Positions 1 through 7,760 of a stretch of 42,986 bases of DNA are shown in pieces; positions within the stretch are counted from its first letter, which is position 1; each line of letters begins with the position of its first letter. The notes under the pieces were generated by a model that was not told the origin of the DNA, ran no database searches, and was given only the letters and a program-made list of their open reading frames with translations. The stretch covers positions 1 through 42,986 of the forward strand of contig CAIXMB010000115.1 in NCBI GenBank assembly GCA_903920435.1. Reading direction: 5' to 3'. This DNA is from an uncultured Actinomycetes bacterium (GTDB lineage Bacteria > Actinomycetota > Actinomycetes > Actinomycetales > Microbacteriaceae). The position numbers were made by a program, and so were the translations under genes.

Positions 1-388
1 CGCTGATGGCGGCAAGGTAGAGGAACGCGACGAGCACGAGCAGACCCGAGACGATCGCCGGCACGGATGCCGCGGCCAGCGCCCCCGGGAGGAACCGCAC
101 GGCGACCGCGATGAAGGCCACCCCCGTGATGGCTTCGACGACGATGTAGCGCGGCGAGATGGGCTCTGCGCAGTGGCGGCACTTGCCGCGCAGCAGCAGC
201 CAGGACAGCAGCGGAACGTTGTCGCGGGCCTCGATCTCGTTTCCGCAGCCGGGGCACGCCGAGGGCGGGCTCACCACCGAGAGGCCCAGCGGCACGCGGT
301 ACGCGACGACGTTGAGGAACGACCCGATGGCGAGGCCGAAGGCCGCGATCAGGACCGAGGCACCGACAGCCCATTCCATGCCGCTCAT
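1..388 (-). CDS. pilD: Prepilin peptidase (type IV), C-terminus cut by the window edge
   Basis: Membrane aspartyl protease that cleaves prepilin leaders and N-methylates the new N-terminus of PilA and the minor pilins encoded just upstream. Only about 129 N-terminal residues are visible. They show a first membrane helix with the family pattern GSFLNVVAYRVP and then a zinc-type tetracysteine region: CPGC near residues 45-48 and CRHC about 25 residues later, with the typical sequence NVPLLSWLLLRGKC between. A second hydrophobic stretch runs off the edge, so neither catalytic aspartate can be seen. The ATG at 388 overlaps the stop of the PilX-like gene by 4 bases (ATGA), pointing to translational coupling as last visible gene of the pilus operon. 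Family assignment is secure; activity cannot be judged from the fragment. Confidence 0.9.
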   Translation of the reverse strand, partial: MSGMEWAVGASVLIAAFGLAIGSFLNVVAYRVPLGLSVVSPPSACPGCGNEIEARDNVPLLSWLLLRGKCRHCAEPISPRYIVVEAITGVAFIAVAVRFLPGALAAASVPAIVSGLLVLVAFLYLAAIS

Positions 389-2142
389 AGTGCTGCCCCC
401 GAAGGCGCAAAGGCGGTCGGCACGCCCGCGAACTGCGAAACACCGTAGGCGCTCGACACCGGGGAGAGGAACTTGGGCGGCGCCATGTAGGCGAAGCGGG
501 TGTCGTACTTGTAGGCCTTGAGATAGCCGGTCGAACCGTAGGACACGGTTCCGCGATAGGTCTGCGCGATGGAGCCCTTCACGGTGAGGGTGCCTCGGGC
601 GTCTCCACCCTGGTCGTAGTTCTGCACCTGGAACGTGTGCGCAACCGAGAGGATTGCCGCGTTGATCGTCCGGCCCGAGTCGGTGAGCAGGGGTCGAACA
701 TTGCCGAACGTGGACTTCATGGGGTTCCACACCCACACGGCGTTGTTACCGACCAGGCCGATGATGTCTTTCGCGGCGTCGCTGTAGGTCAGGTCTCCGG
801 TGACGTAGATGTAGTTCTCGGCGCCCACCGTGACCGCGCCCTTGAGGACTCCCTTGACGAACACGTCGCCGTTCTTGCATCCGTAGGCGGGCTTGGTCGC
901 GCTCGAGCCATCCGGGGTGATCTCGTTGGCGACCGGGTACTGGGTCGAACCGAAGGTCCAGCCCGCGTTCGAGTTGACGCACGAGAAGCCGGAGGGGGTG
1001 CCCGTGCGGTAGTTCGGGTCGGTCGAGAGCGTCGGCACGTTCTGCACGTAGATGACGTTGGAGGGGATGACGTTGATCGTCGCGCCCCCGGACGAGCCCA
1101 GGCCGTTGGTTCCCGTGCCCGGCGTGCCGCACATCGCGGGAGCGGCGCTCGCGATGCCCGCGGTCTCGGAGATCTGCGTCTTGATCGTCCACGGCGACTT
1201 GACGTTCATCTTGCCGTCGGACGTGAAGGTGATCACCGTCGGGCCCGTGTACAGGCAGCCGGGAAGGGGCACCTCGCTCGAGGTGAGGTCGTTGCGCGTC
1301 TCCTTCTTGAGCTGCGCGTTGGTGGGCGGCATGGTGACCGACGGCTGGTAGAACGGCGTGGTCTGACCCGTCGGGTAGGTGCCCTTCGAGCAGCCGCTCG
1401 GCGTGATCACGTTGGGCTTGCTCGTGCTCGAGCTCGTCACCTTGCCCTTGAACACCGCACCGCACACCGTGAGCGTGTCGTTGCTGTGCAGGGGGCCGTC
1501 GATGACGTCACCCACCCGGAAGTTGATGGCCGTGCACGACGAGGGCCGGCCCTCCCAAATGTGCACGCTGCACTGGGTGTCGCCCGTGAGCTCCGGGTCC
1601 TGCACCTCGTAGTCAGTGAAGTAGAGGTAGTCGATGAAGCCCGACTGCTTGAGGTCGGCGACGATCGAGCGAGTGGACTCCCCGACACGACCGGTGACCC
1701 GGATGCGGATGCTCCCGTTCTGCGTGTAGTGCGAGTTGTCCACCTCGTAGCGGAAGCTCGCGACGGGCGTGCTGCCGGGTACCGTGGCCCAGGTGCCGGA
1801 GACGCCGATGCCGAAAGCGTCGTTCGTGGCAGAGCCGGTGGGCAGGGTGAGCTTGGTCGATCCCGTCAGGATGCTGAACGGCGCATCCTTGTTGCCATAG
1901 GTGTAGTACGAGTTGTCGCTGGCAAGTCGGCTCTGGTACTCCTCGACGCCGGCGTACGCCGCGTCGATCGCACCGTTCACGTCCTGGTCGGTGTCGGTCT
2001 TGCGCAGCCCGCTCGACGCCACGGTGAGGGCTGTCGCAACGAGCGCGAGCATGAGCATTCCGGTGCCGATGACGACGAGCAGGGCGACGCCGCGCTCGCG
2101 GTCGTGGCGGGCGGGGCGGAGGCGACGGGCGAGCCAGCGCAT
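385..2142 (-). CDS. PilX/GspK-like minor pilin assembly protein
   Basis: Predicted 585-residue minor pseudopilin. A short basic N-terminus (MRWLARRLRP) is followed by RERG|VALLVVIGTGML and a single hydrophobic helix, the architecture of PilX N-terminal proteins. The residue at position +5 after the presumed cleavage glycine is Val, not the Glu found in most pilins; GspK-type tip pseudopilins share this absence. The large Ser/Thr/Gly-rich exported part contains about ten cysteines, consistent with disulfides outside the cell. The start at 2142 is chosen because it overlaps the pilW stop (ATGA) and puts the hydrophobic helix at the N-terminus; the open frame extends further upstream but reads as a shadow of pilW there. 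It lies between pilW and pilD. The role as tip or assembly-initiating pilin is inferred. Confidence 0.75.
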   Translation of the reverse strand: MRWLARRLRPARHDRERGVALLVVIGTGMLMLALVATALTVASSGLRKTDTDQDVNGAIDAAYAGVEEYQSRLASDNSYYTYGNKDAPFSILTGSTKLTLPTGSATNDAFGIGVSGTWATVPGSTPVASFRYEVDNSHYTQNGSIRIRVTGRVGESTRSIVADLKQSGFIDYLYFTDYEVQDPELTGDTQCSVHIWEGRPSSCTAINFRVGDVIDGPLHSNDTLTVCGAVFKGKVTSSSTSKPNVITPSGCSKGTYPTGQTTPFYQPSVTMPPTNAQLKKETRNDLTSSEVPLPGCLYTGPTVITFTSDGKMNVKSPWTIKTQISETAGIASAAPAMCGTPGTGTNGLGSSGGATINVIPSNVIYVQNVPTLSTDPNYRTGTPSGFSCVNSNAGWTFGSTQYPVANEITPDGSSATKPAYGCKNGDVFVKGVLKGAVTVGAENYIYVTGDLTYSDAAKDIIGLVGNNAVWVWNPMKSTFGNVRPLLTDSGRTINAAILSVAHTFQVQNYDQGGDARGTLTVKGSIAQTYRGTVSYGSTGYLKAYKYDTRFAYMAPPKFLSPVSSAYGVSQFAGVPTAFAPSGAAL

Positions 2143-2813
2143 CAGGTGTCCTTCGAGGTGAGCAGGAGGTTGGGCATGCCGATGGTGTTGACGAGCACTA
2201 CCGGGTCGCTGCCCAACGTCGGGTTGTTGGCGATGGTGACCGTGACCTTGATCGACGAGATCGAGTTGCGCTGCGTGAGCGACAGGCCGCCGGAGCCGGG
2301 GATGACCTCGGCGTTGTCCTGGTCGAGGTAGGTGAGGAAGCCCGTGGTCGAGACGGGTCCGCCGAGGTTGCGGGAGGTCGTCGCGCCCGTGAACACCCAG
2401 TAGCTGCCTGACGCGGTGGCCGCAACGCGGTCCTCCCACACGAAGCCGCTCGCGTCGACGCGGAACGTGACCTTGGTCGGCGCGGGAGCCGTGGGGCTCG
2501 TGTCGACGTAGGAGTAGAGCGTGACCGTCGCCGTCGTGCCGCTCACCAGTGCCGGGTCCGGGTCGTCGCTCGACGCGATCGCGTTGTTGGCGGCCGTGCG
2601 GATGACCTCGCTCATCTCGTTCATCACGTTGCCCGCGACGCTCGTGCGCGTGTTCGTGCCGTTGGCGTTGGCGGCGACCTTCGCGACGTTGATGAACATC
2701 GCCGCGACGATGGACATGACGATGCCCGTGATGAGGATGGTGACCAGCAGCTCGACCATCGAGATTCCGGCGTCGCGGTCGCCCCGGAGCCGACGGCGCA
2801 GCGCGCGGATCAC
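2142..2813 (-). CDS. PilW-like minor pilin with type III/IV prepilin leader
   Basis: Predicted 223-residue minor pilin. The leader ends DRDAG|ISMVELLVTILITG, with the cleavage glycine at residue 16 and the conserved Glu at +5 of the mature protein. A single membrane/coil helix of about 22 residues follows, then a Thr/Val-rich beta domain without cysteines. It starts with GTG at 2813, overlapping the pilV stop (GTGA), and its stop overlaps the PilX-like start. Its place in a pilA-V-W-X series supports a minor pilin of the T4P tip complex that primes assembly. The PilW label rests on position and leader type; the exported part is too diverged for me to match to a specific family. Confidence 0.7.
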   Translation of the reverse strand: MIRALRRRLRGDRDAGISMVELLVTILITGIVMSIVAAMFINVAKVAANANGTNTRTSVAGNVMNEMSEVIRTAANNAIASSDDPDPALVSGTTATVTLYSYVDTSPTAPAPTKVTFRVDASGFVWEDRVAATASGSYWVFTGATTSRNLGGPVSTTGFLTYLDQDNAEVIPGSGGLSLTQRNSISSIKVTVTIANNPTLGSDPVVLVNTIGMPNLLLTSKDT

Positions 2814-4174
2814 TTCGCGACCCGCGGGTCGAGGGTGATCGTCGTGGTACCACCCAGGATCGAGACGACGCCGCCGAGCAGGCCGCCCACGATGCCGACG
2901 TTCGCCGACGGCACCGCGATCTTGCCCGACCCGTTGGCATTCGAGCCGTAGTACAGCAGCCAGGAGCCGTACGGGAGAGCGATGGCCTTGGTTCCACTCA
3001 CGAGACCGAAGTTGTAGGTGGGCGCGGCGGCGCAGCCCGGGTCGGAAGCGCCGGCCGGCCCTGCGACCGATACAGCGAACAGGTAGGCATTGCTCGGCAT
3101 CGTGACATTCACAGCGCCCATGGGGATGGCCATGCCCACGGAACCCTGGGGTGCCGCGGCGACGCTGGCGGTGCGCACGCCCGCGGCCATGAGCTTGCCG
3201 TTGACTGTCGCCTCGGGCCAGGAGGCCGGATCGACGTTGATGCACCCGGCGTTGCCCTGCACGGGGGCGATGTACTTGCCCGCGATCCCGGCGTAGCCCG
3301 AGGGGACCGGGTGCAGGAGCGCCTGCGTCTTGGCACCGCCGGATACCACGTAGGCGCCGTAGGTGCTGAGGAACGTGGTGTCGAGGTTGGTCGGCAGCAG
3401 CTGCCCCGAGCCAGCGTAGGTCAGGTTGAACGTGGCCGCGTAGTCGTACTGGAACAGCGCTGCGACGGAACCGCCCGCCGTGACGACCACACTCTTCGAG
3501 GGCGACGTCGCCTGCGTGGTGTCGACGGAGTTGGCGCGGTTGATCGTCACCGAGTAGGTGCCGGGCGCGACCTTGAGCGCGAAGCTGCAGCCATCGGTAT
3601 CCGTCGCGTCGGGCTGGGCGGCGAGCGCCGACCCGCCGGAAGTCGGAGTGACAGTGACGCTCACACCGGCGGACCCGGTGCCCGCGACCGTGAGGACGGA
3701 GACGCGGATCGTGCCGAGGCTCGGGTCGTTGATGCGCTCGTCGGGAGAGATCAGGGTGTCCGACCGCACGGGCTGCGTGGTGGTCAGCATGCCGGTCCAG
3801 GTCACGGTGATGTTCACGCGCTTGGACTGCAGCGTTCCGGTACCGGTGCCGCACGCGACATCCGCACCGTTGGTCTCGACCCACGAGGTCGAGCGCACGA
3901 TGGTGTAGGTGACGCCGGAGACGACGGTGGTCTTCGTGGCGTTGACGATGTCGAAGGGATCTTCGACGCCGCGGGCGATGTCGATCTCGCTCGACGCGAG
4001 GTTCGTCGCAACCTGGCGGGCGCGGGTGTCCTCGGTCATCTTGAGGATCGTGATCGTCGAGTAGCCCACGCCGAGCGAGATGACGGCGAACACCATGAGG
4101 GCGACGATCACCTCGATGAGGGACATCCCCTCATCGGCTCGCGCCTTCTCGATCAGTTTGCGGATCGAAGCCAT
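2810..4174 (-). CDS. PilV-like minor pilin with a prealbumin/carboxypeptidase-regulatory-like domain
   Basis: Predicted 454-residue minor pilin, more than twice the length of ordinary PilV/PilI proteins. The leader ends RADEG|MSLIEVIVALMVFAV, with cleavage after Gly16 and Glu at +5. Residues about 30-150 look like a normal pseudopilin body. Residues about 153-235 (GTIRVSV...APGTYSVTINRA...KSVVVTAGGS) have the pattern of a transthyretin/prealbumin-like beta sandwich as found in carboxypeptidase regulatory and SpaA-type pilin domains. A further 215 residues of Gly/Ala/Val-rich sequence follow. The ATG at 4174 has GGGGGAGG eight bases upstream; a GTG nine bases earlier is less well placed. A strong stem-loop separates it from pilA. 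A tip adhesin role is inference. Confidence 0.75.
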   Translation of the reverse strand: MASIRKLIEKARADEGMSLIEVIVALMVFAVISLGVGYSTITILKMTEDTRARQVATNLASSEIDIARGVEDPFDIVNATKTTVVSGVTYTIVRSTSWVETNGADVACGTGTGTLQSKRVNITVTWTGMLTTTQPVRSDTLISPDERINDPSLGTIRVSVLTVAGTGSAGVSVTVTPTSGGSALAAQPDATDTDGCSFALKVAPGTYSVTINRANSVDTTQATSPSKSVVVTAGGSVAALFQYDYAATFNLTYAGSGQLLPTNLDTTFLSTYGAYVVSGGAKTQALLHPVPSGYAGIAGKYIAPVQGNAGCINVDPASWPEATVNGKLMAAGVRTASVAAAPQGSVGMAIPMGAVNVTMPSNAYLFAVSVAGPAGASDPGCAAAPTYNFGLVSGTKAIALPYGSWLLYYGSNANGSGKIAVPSANVGIVGGLLGGVVSILGGTTTITLDPRVAK

Positions 4175-4217
4175 CGTGTTCACCTCCCCCCATGGGACTT
4201 GAAGCTTCATATGGAAC

Positions 4218-4248
4218 GGGTGGGGCGCTGGGATCCAGCACCCCACCC
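4218..4248 (-). terminator. 14-bp stem-loop between pilA and pilV (attenuator candidate)
   Basis: Two 14-base arms separated by 3 bases. As minus-strand RNA they pair fully: 13 Watson-Crick pairs plus one G-U. The element begins 18 bases after the pilA stop and ends 44 bases before the pilV start. No U-run follows, so full rho-independent termination is doubtful. Partial termination, or protection of the pilA mRNA 3' end, would give abundant pilin relative to the minor pilins. That function is inferred. Confidence 0.6.
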
Positions 4249-4265
4249 GGTGGAGCATGTGGTGC

Positions 4266-4685
4266 TTAGGAGCAGGTCGCCGGCTTGGTGCTCGTGGGCG
4301 AACCCGACTCGGTGATGTACCACACGGTGTTGGAACCGCTCGTGGTCTTGAGGCAGAACGCGGTGATCGCTGCGGTCGAAGCCGACGCGTCGGTGACGCC
4401 CGCGCCCGAGTAGCCGTACTTCGACAGGTTCGCCGAAGTGATAGCCGGCGGGAAGGTGCTCTTGTCGGAGTAGTACGCGACAACGGCGATCTTGGCGTTG
4501 GTCAGGTCGGACTGGGCCGACGAGTCCTTCGCGGAGTTCTGAACACCGATGTACACGGGGATCGCGATCGCGGCGAGAACACCGATGATGATCACGACGA
4601 CGAGGAGCTCGATGAGCGTGAAGCCCTTGTCGCTCTTGCCGAACGAAGCGCGCTTCGCGGTAAGTGCATTCATAAAGCGGGTCAT
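4266..4685 (-). CDS. pilA: Major type IV pilin
   Basis: Structural subunit of the pilus, 139 residues. The 21-residue leader is unusually long and basic and ends SDKG|FTLIELLVVVIIIGVL: cleavage after Gly21, Phe at +1, Glu at +5, followed by the classic helix to IPVY. The globular part is small and ends with a cysteine pair (C111 and C138) that fits the C-terminal disulfide-bonded D-region. The ATG at 4685 is preferred; a second in-frame ATG at 4673 would shorten the leader but has no ribosome-binding site. A 173-base gap upstream separates it from pilC and holds an AT-rich promoter candidate, so pilA probably has its own transcription start besides read-through from pilB-T-C. Confidence 0.93.
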   Translation of the reverse strand: MTRFMNALTAKRASFGKSDKGFTLIELLVVVIIIGVLAAIAIPVYIGVQNSAKDSSAQSDLTNAKIAVVAYYSDKSTFPPAITSANLSKYGYSGAGVTDASASTAAITAFCLKTTSGSNTVWYITESGSPTSTKPATCS

Positions 4686-4760
4686 GATTGTGGTCCGTTT
4701 CTTCTTGAGAGATGTGATTTCGAGCCGTCCCCCCAAACCGGCGAAGACCCGACAGATATG

Positions 4761-4789
4761 AAGATATTCGGGGTACAAGAGGGCAGGAA
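4761..4789 (-). promoter_or_regulatory. Candidate pilA promoter
   Basis: Within the 173-base pilC-pilA gap, the minus strand carries TTCCTG, a 17-base spacer and TATCTT in the only AT-rich island of the region. It would give a leader of roughly 70 bases. The -35 box is a poor match to the housekeeping consensus, so this is a weak call supported mainly by position. Confidence 0.35.
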
Positions 4790-4858
4790 TCCCGCGGACG
4801 GGGGGTTTTGGGCGAAATCTGCACCCCAGTCCGTGGCGCACCCGAAAGGGGGCAGAAC

Positions 4859-6097
4859 CTACTTGACGACCGTCGCGATGCTGAAGATCGGCAGGTACAG
4901 GGCGATGATCATGCCACCCACGACAACACCCAGGAAGGCGATCAGGAGCGGCTCGATGAGGCTCGTGAGCGCCTCCGTCGTGGACTGCACTTCGGCGTCG
5001 TAGAAGTCGGAGACCTTGCTCAGCATGACCTCCAGCGAACCCGAGTCCTCACCGACGGAGATCATCTGCACAACCATGGGCGGGAACACGGGTTCTTCGG
5101 CGAGCGGCGCCGCGATCGAGTGCCCTTGGCGCACGGAGTCCGCGACGCGCTTGGCCGCCTGGGAGATCACCCAGTTGCCCGAGGTCTCCCCCACGATCGA
5201 GAGGGCCTGCAGGATGGGCACGCCGGCGCCGATCATGTTCGAGAGGTTGCGCGTGAATCGCGCGACGGCGATCTTCTTCATGAGAGCGCCGAAGATTGGC
5301 AGCTTGAGCTTGATCGGGTCGACCACGCGCAGCACCGCATCCGTGTTCTTGTTCTTGCTCCACCAGAACGAGAAGATGATGAACGCGACGCCGCCGATCG
5401 GCAGCACGAAGACCATGGCACTCGAGAGGCTTACGAGCATCTGGGTGGGGATGGGCAGCTCGCTGCCGAGCCCCTCGAACATCGTCTTGAAGACCGGCAC
5501 GATGAACAGCAGCATCAGAATGACGGCGATACCGGAAAGCGCGAGCACCATCACCGGGTAGGCCATCGCCGACTTGATGGTCGCGCGGAGCTTGGCTTCC
5601 TTCTCGAAGTTGTGGGCAATCGAGTCGAGGGCGCCGTCGAGGAAGCCGCCCACCTCACCCGCGCGCACCATGTTGATCATGAGCGGCGGGAACTCGACGG
5701 GGAACTTCGCCATCGAATCGGAGAGCGAGCTACCGACCTCGACGTCGTGCGAGACCTTCCCGAGCACCTCGGCGAGCTTCTTGTTCTCCGTCTGCTCCGA
5801 GAGGATCGTGAGCGCTCGCAGCAGCGTGAGGCCAGCCGCGATCATCGTCGAGAGCTGGCGCGTCATGACCGCGAGATCTTTGAGCTTGACACCCTTGGCG
5901 CCGAGCGACCCGAGAGAGATCTCCTTGTTGAGCCCCGTCGCCGCCGATGCCTCCTTGATCGCCACGGGCGTGAGGCCCATGCCGCTGAGCTTGGCGGCGG
6001 CGGCGTTCTCGTTCATCGCCTCGAGCCGGCCCTTGACGAGCTTGCCCGACGTGTTGCGGGTCTTGTACTCGAACGAGCGCAGTGCGGTTGTCGACAT
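4859..6097 (-). CDS. pilC: Type IV pilus inner-membrane platform protein
   Basis: 412-residue GspF/PilC protein that couples the cytoplasmic ATPases to pilin insertion and removal. It has the family layout: an N-terminal soluble domain beginning FEYKTRN, then two homologous GspF domains, each followed by membrane segments (hydrophobic stretches near residues 165-215 and at the C-terminus). Family motifs visible include LAVMTRQLSTMIAAGL, VEVGSSLSDSM and ISVGEDSGSLEVML, where the last two have GxxLS/GExSG character. The ATG at 6097 overlaps the pilT stop by one base, so it is translated from the pilB-T-C transcript. Length is normal for the family. Confidence 0.95.
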   Translation of the reverse strand: MSTTALRSFEYKTRNTSGKLVKGRLEAMNENAAAAKLSGMGLTPVAIKEASAATGLNKEISLGSLGAKGVKLKDLAVMTRQLSTMIAAGLTLLRALTILSEQTENKKLAEVLGKVSHDVEVGSSLSDSMAKFPVEFPPLMINMVRAGEVGGFLDGALDSIAHNFEKEAKLRATIKSAMAYPVMVLALSGIAVILMLLFIVPVFKTMFEGLGSELPIPTQMLVSLSSAMVFVLPIGGVAFIIFSFWWSKNKNTDAVLRVVDPIKLKLPIFGALMKKIAVARFTRNLSNMIGAGVPILQALSIVGETSGNWVISQAAKRVADSVRQGHSIAAPLAEEPVFPPMVVQMISVGEDSGSLEVMLSKVSDFYDAEVQSTTEALTSLIEPLLIAFLGVVVGGMIIALYLPIFSIATVVK

Positions 6098-7737
6098 CAG
6101 TTGGTCCCTGTCTTAGGCGGAGCAGCGAAACTGCCGAACGATCCGTCGCCCTGCTCAGCGACGTCCACGCGGGTGATCATGCGACTCATCGCCGCGATGT
6201 CGCGCGCCTTGTCGATTGCCGACTGGCGCGAGATGGTGCCGGAGTTCACGAGGTCGGCGAGGTGCTGGTCGAGAGTGCTCATGCCCTGGGCGCGGCCGGA
6301 CTGCATTGCCGACCCGATCTGGAACGTCTTGCCCTCACGGATGAGGTTCCCGATCGCCGGGGTCATCATGAGCACTTCGGCGGCCACGACCCGGCCGACA
6401 CCGCTTGCGCGCTTGACGAGCGTCTGGCACACGATGCCCTGCAGGGTGGACGCGAGTTGCGACCGGATCTGCATCTGCTGGTGCGGCGGGTAGACGTCGA
6501 TGATGCGGTCGATGGTCTGCGCGGCATCCTGAGTGTGCAGGGTGGCGAAGACCAGGTGGCCGGTCTCTGCGGCGGTGAGCGCGGTCGAGATGGTCTCGAG
6601 GTCGCGCAGCTCGCCGATGAGGATGACGTCGGGGTCCTGGCGAAGCACGTGCTTGAGCGCGGAGCTGAAGCTCTGGGTGTCGCGGCCGACCTCGCGCTGG
6701 TGCACGAGCGACTTCTTGTTGCGGTGCAGGAACTCGATCGGGTCCTCGACGGTCATGATGTGGTCGGTGCGCGTCGAGTTGACGATGTCGATGAGCGCGG
6801 CGAGCGTCGTCGACTTGCCCGAGCCCGTGGGCCCCGTGACGAGTACGAGTCCGCGGGGCAGGGTCGCGAACTGCGACACGACCTCGGGGATGCCGAGCTG
6901 CGCGAGCTGCTTGACCTCGTTGGGGATGATGCGGAAGGCAGCGCTCATCGCGCCGCGGTCCTGGTAGTAGTTGACGCGGAAGCGCGCGTTGGCGGTGAGC
7001 GTGTAGGCGAAGTCGAGCTCGAGGGACTCCTCGAAGCGCTGGCGCTCGTAGGGCGAGAGGAGCCCCATGAGCGTCTCCTTCACGACCTCGCGGCTCCACG
7101 GCTTGCCGTCGGCGATCGGGCCGAGTGCGCCGTCGATGCGCAGCATGGGCGGTGCGCCCGAGCTGATGTGCAGGTCGGATGCTCCGCGGAACAGCACTTC
7201 GCGCAGGGCGGCGAGCAGGTCGCCCGTCGCCTCGGCGACGACAGGGGTGTCGACGTCGAACGCGGAGTCTGCGGCAGGCGGGTCGAACGCGGGAACGCGG
7301 TAGGCCGCGGCGGGCGGCGGAGCCGTCGAGAGGTCGGGCGCCATCGGCAGCACGAGGGCTGAGACGTCGTAGACCTGAGCGGGAGGGGCGTCGAACGAGG
7401 GCGGCGGCGGGTCGTAGACCGGCGGCGCCATCGACTCGAGAGTGTCCCAGGAGGGCATCGGGTTCTCGATGGGCAGCTCGTAGACGGGTGCGGGCGGCTC
7501 GAGGTCGTCGAGCGGGAGCGCGTAGACCGGGGCATCCGGTGCGGGCATGGCCTGCAGCGTCGCGGCCTGCTCGGCCAGCGGCGTGGTCATGGTGAACTCG
7601 ACGTTCGGCGCGAACACCGAGGTCTCCGAGCGGCGCGGCCGCATGCCGTCGGCGTCTCGGCGGCGGCCCGGATCGGGCTGCTCCAGCGGAGTCCCCTGCG
7701 CGTCGAACGCAGGTACCGCGTAAACGGGCTCTTCCAT
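6097..7737 (-). CDS. pilT: Pilus retraction ATPase with a proline-rich N-terminal extension
   Basis: Hexameric ATPase that drives pilus retraction and twitching. Residues about 172-520 are a full PilT: Walker A GPTGSGKST (302-310), Walker B region DVILIGELRD (370-379), HTQDA histidine box (401-405) and the PilT signature AIGNLIREGK (461-470). Residues 1-170 are extra: Pro/Ala-rich, acidic, low complexity, with repeated VY motifs (PVYAVP, PVYALP, PVYELP, PVYDPP, QVYDVS, AYRVP). Ordinary PilT has about 340-370 residues and lacks this. I use the ATG at 7737, which has AAGGGGG just upstream; an in-frame ATG at 7761 overlapping the pilB stop is the alternative and adds eight residues. The extension may be an interaction or regulatory tail; no known domain is evident. 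Confidence 0.93.
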   Translation of the reverse strand: MEEPVYAVPAFDAQGTPLEQPDPGRRRDADGMRPRRSETSVFAPNVEFTMTTPLAEQAATLQAMPAPDAPVYALPLDDLEPPAPVYELPIENPMPSWDTLESMAPPVYDPPPPSFDAPPAQVYDVSALVLPMAPDLSTAPPPAAAYRVPAFDPPAADSAFDVDTPVVAEATGDLLAALREVLFRGASDLHISSGAPPMLRIDGALGPIADGKPWSREVVKETLMGLLSPYERQRFEESLELDFAYTLTANARFRVNYYQDRGAMSAAFRIIPNEVKQLAQLGIPEVVSQFATLPRGLVLVTGPTGSGKSTTLAALIDIVNSTRTDHIMTVEDPIEFLHRNKKSLVHQREVGRDTQSFSSALKHVLRQDPDVILIGELRDLETISTALTAAETGHLVFATLHTQDAAQTIDRIIDVYPPHQQMQIRSQLASTLQGIVCQTLVKRASGVGRVVAAEVLMMTPAIGNLIREGKTFQIGSAMQSGRAQGMSTLDQHLADLVNSGTISRQSAIDKARDIAAMSRMITRVDVAEQGDGSFGSFAAPPKTGTN

Positions 7738-7760
7738 GTATCCCCCTTGTGACCTGTCCA

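Noticed and set aside
637-2331. Long plus-strand open frame (564 codons) opposite the PilX/PilW genes
   Set aside because: Arg/Asp/Val-rich translation typical of an antisense shadow in high-GC DNA; the opposite strand encodes proteins with pilin leaders.
2143-2997. N-terminal extension of the PilX-like frame to 2997
   Set aside because: The added 285 residues are the +1 shadow of pilW; the ATG at 2142 gives 4-base overlap and places the membrane helix at the N-terminus.
4801-4858. Hairpin after pilC as a terminator
   Set aside because: Only three base pairs form around GAAA; too weak to report.
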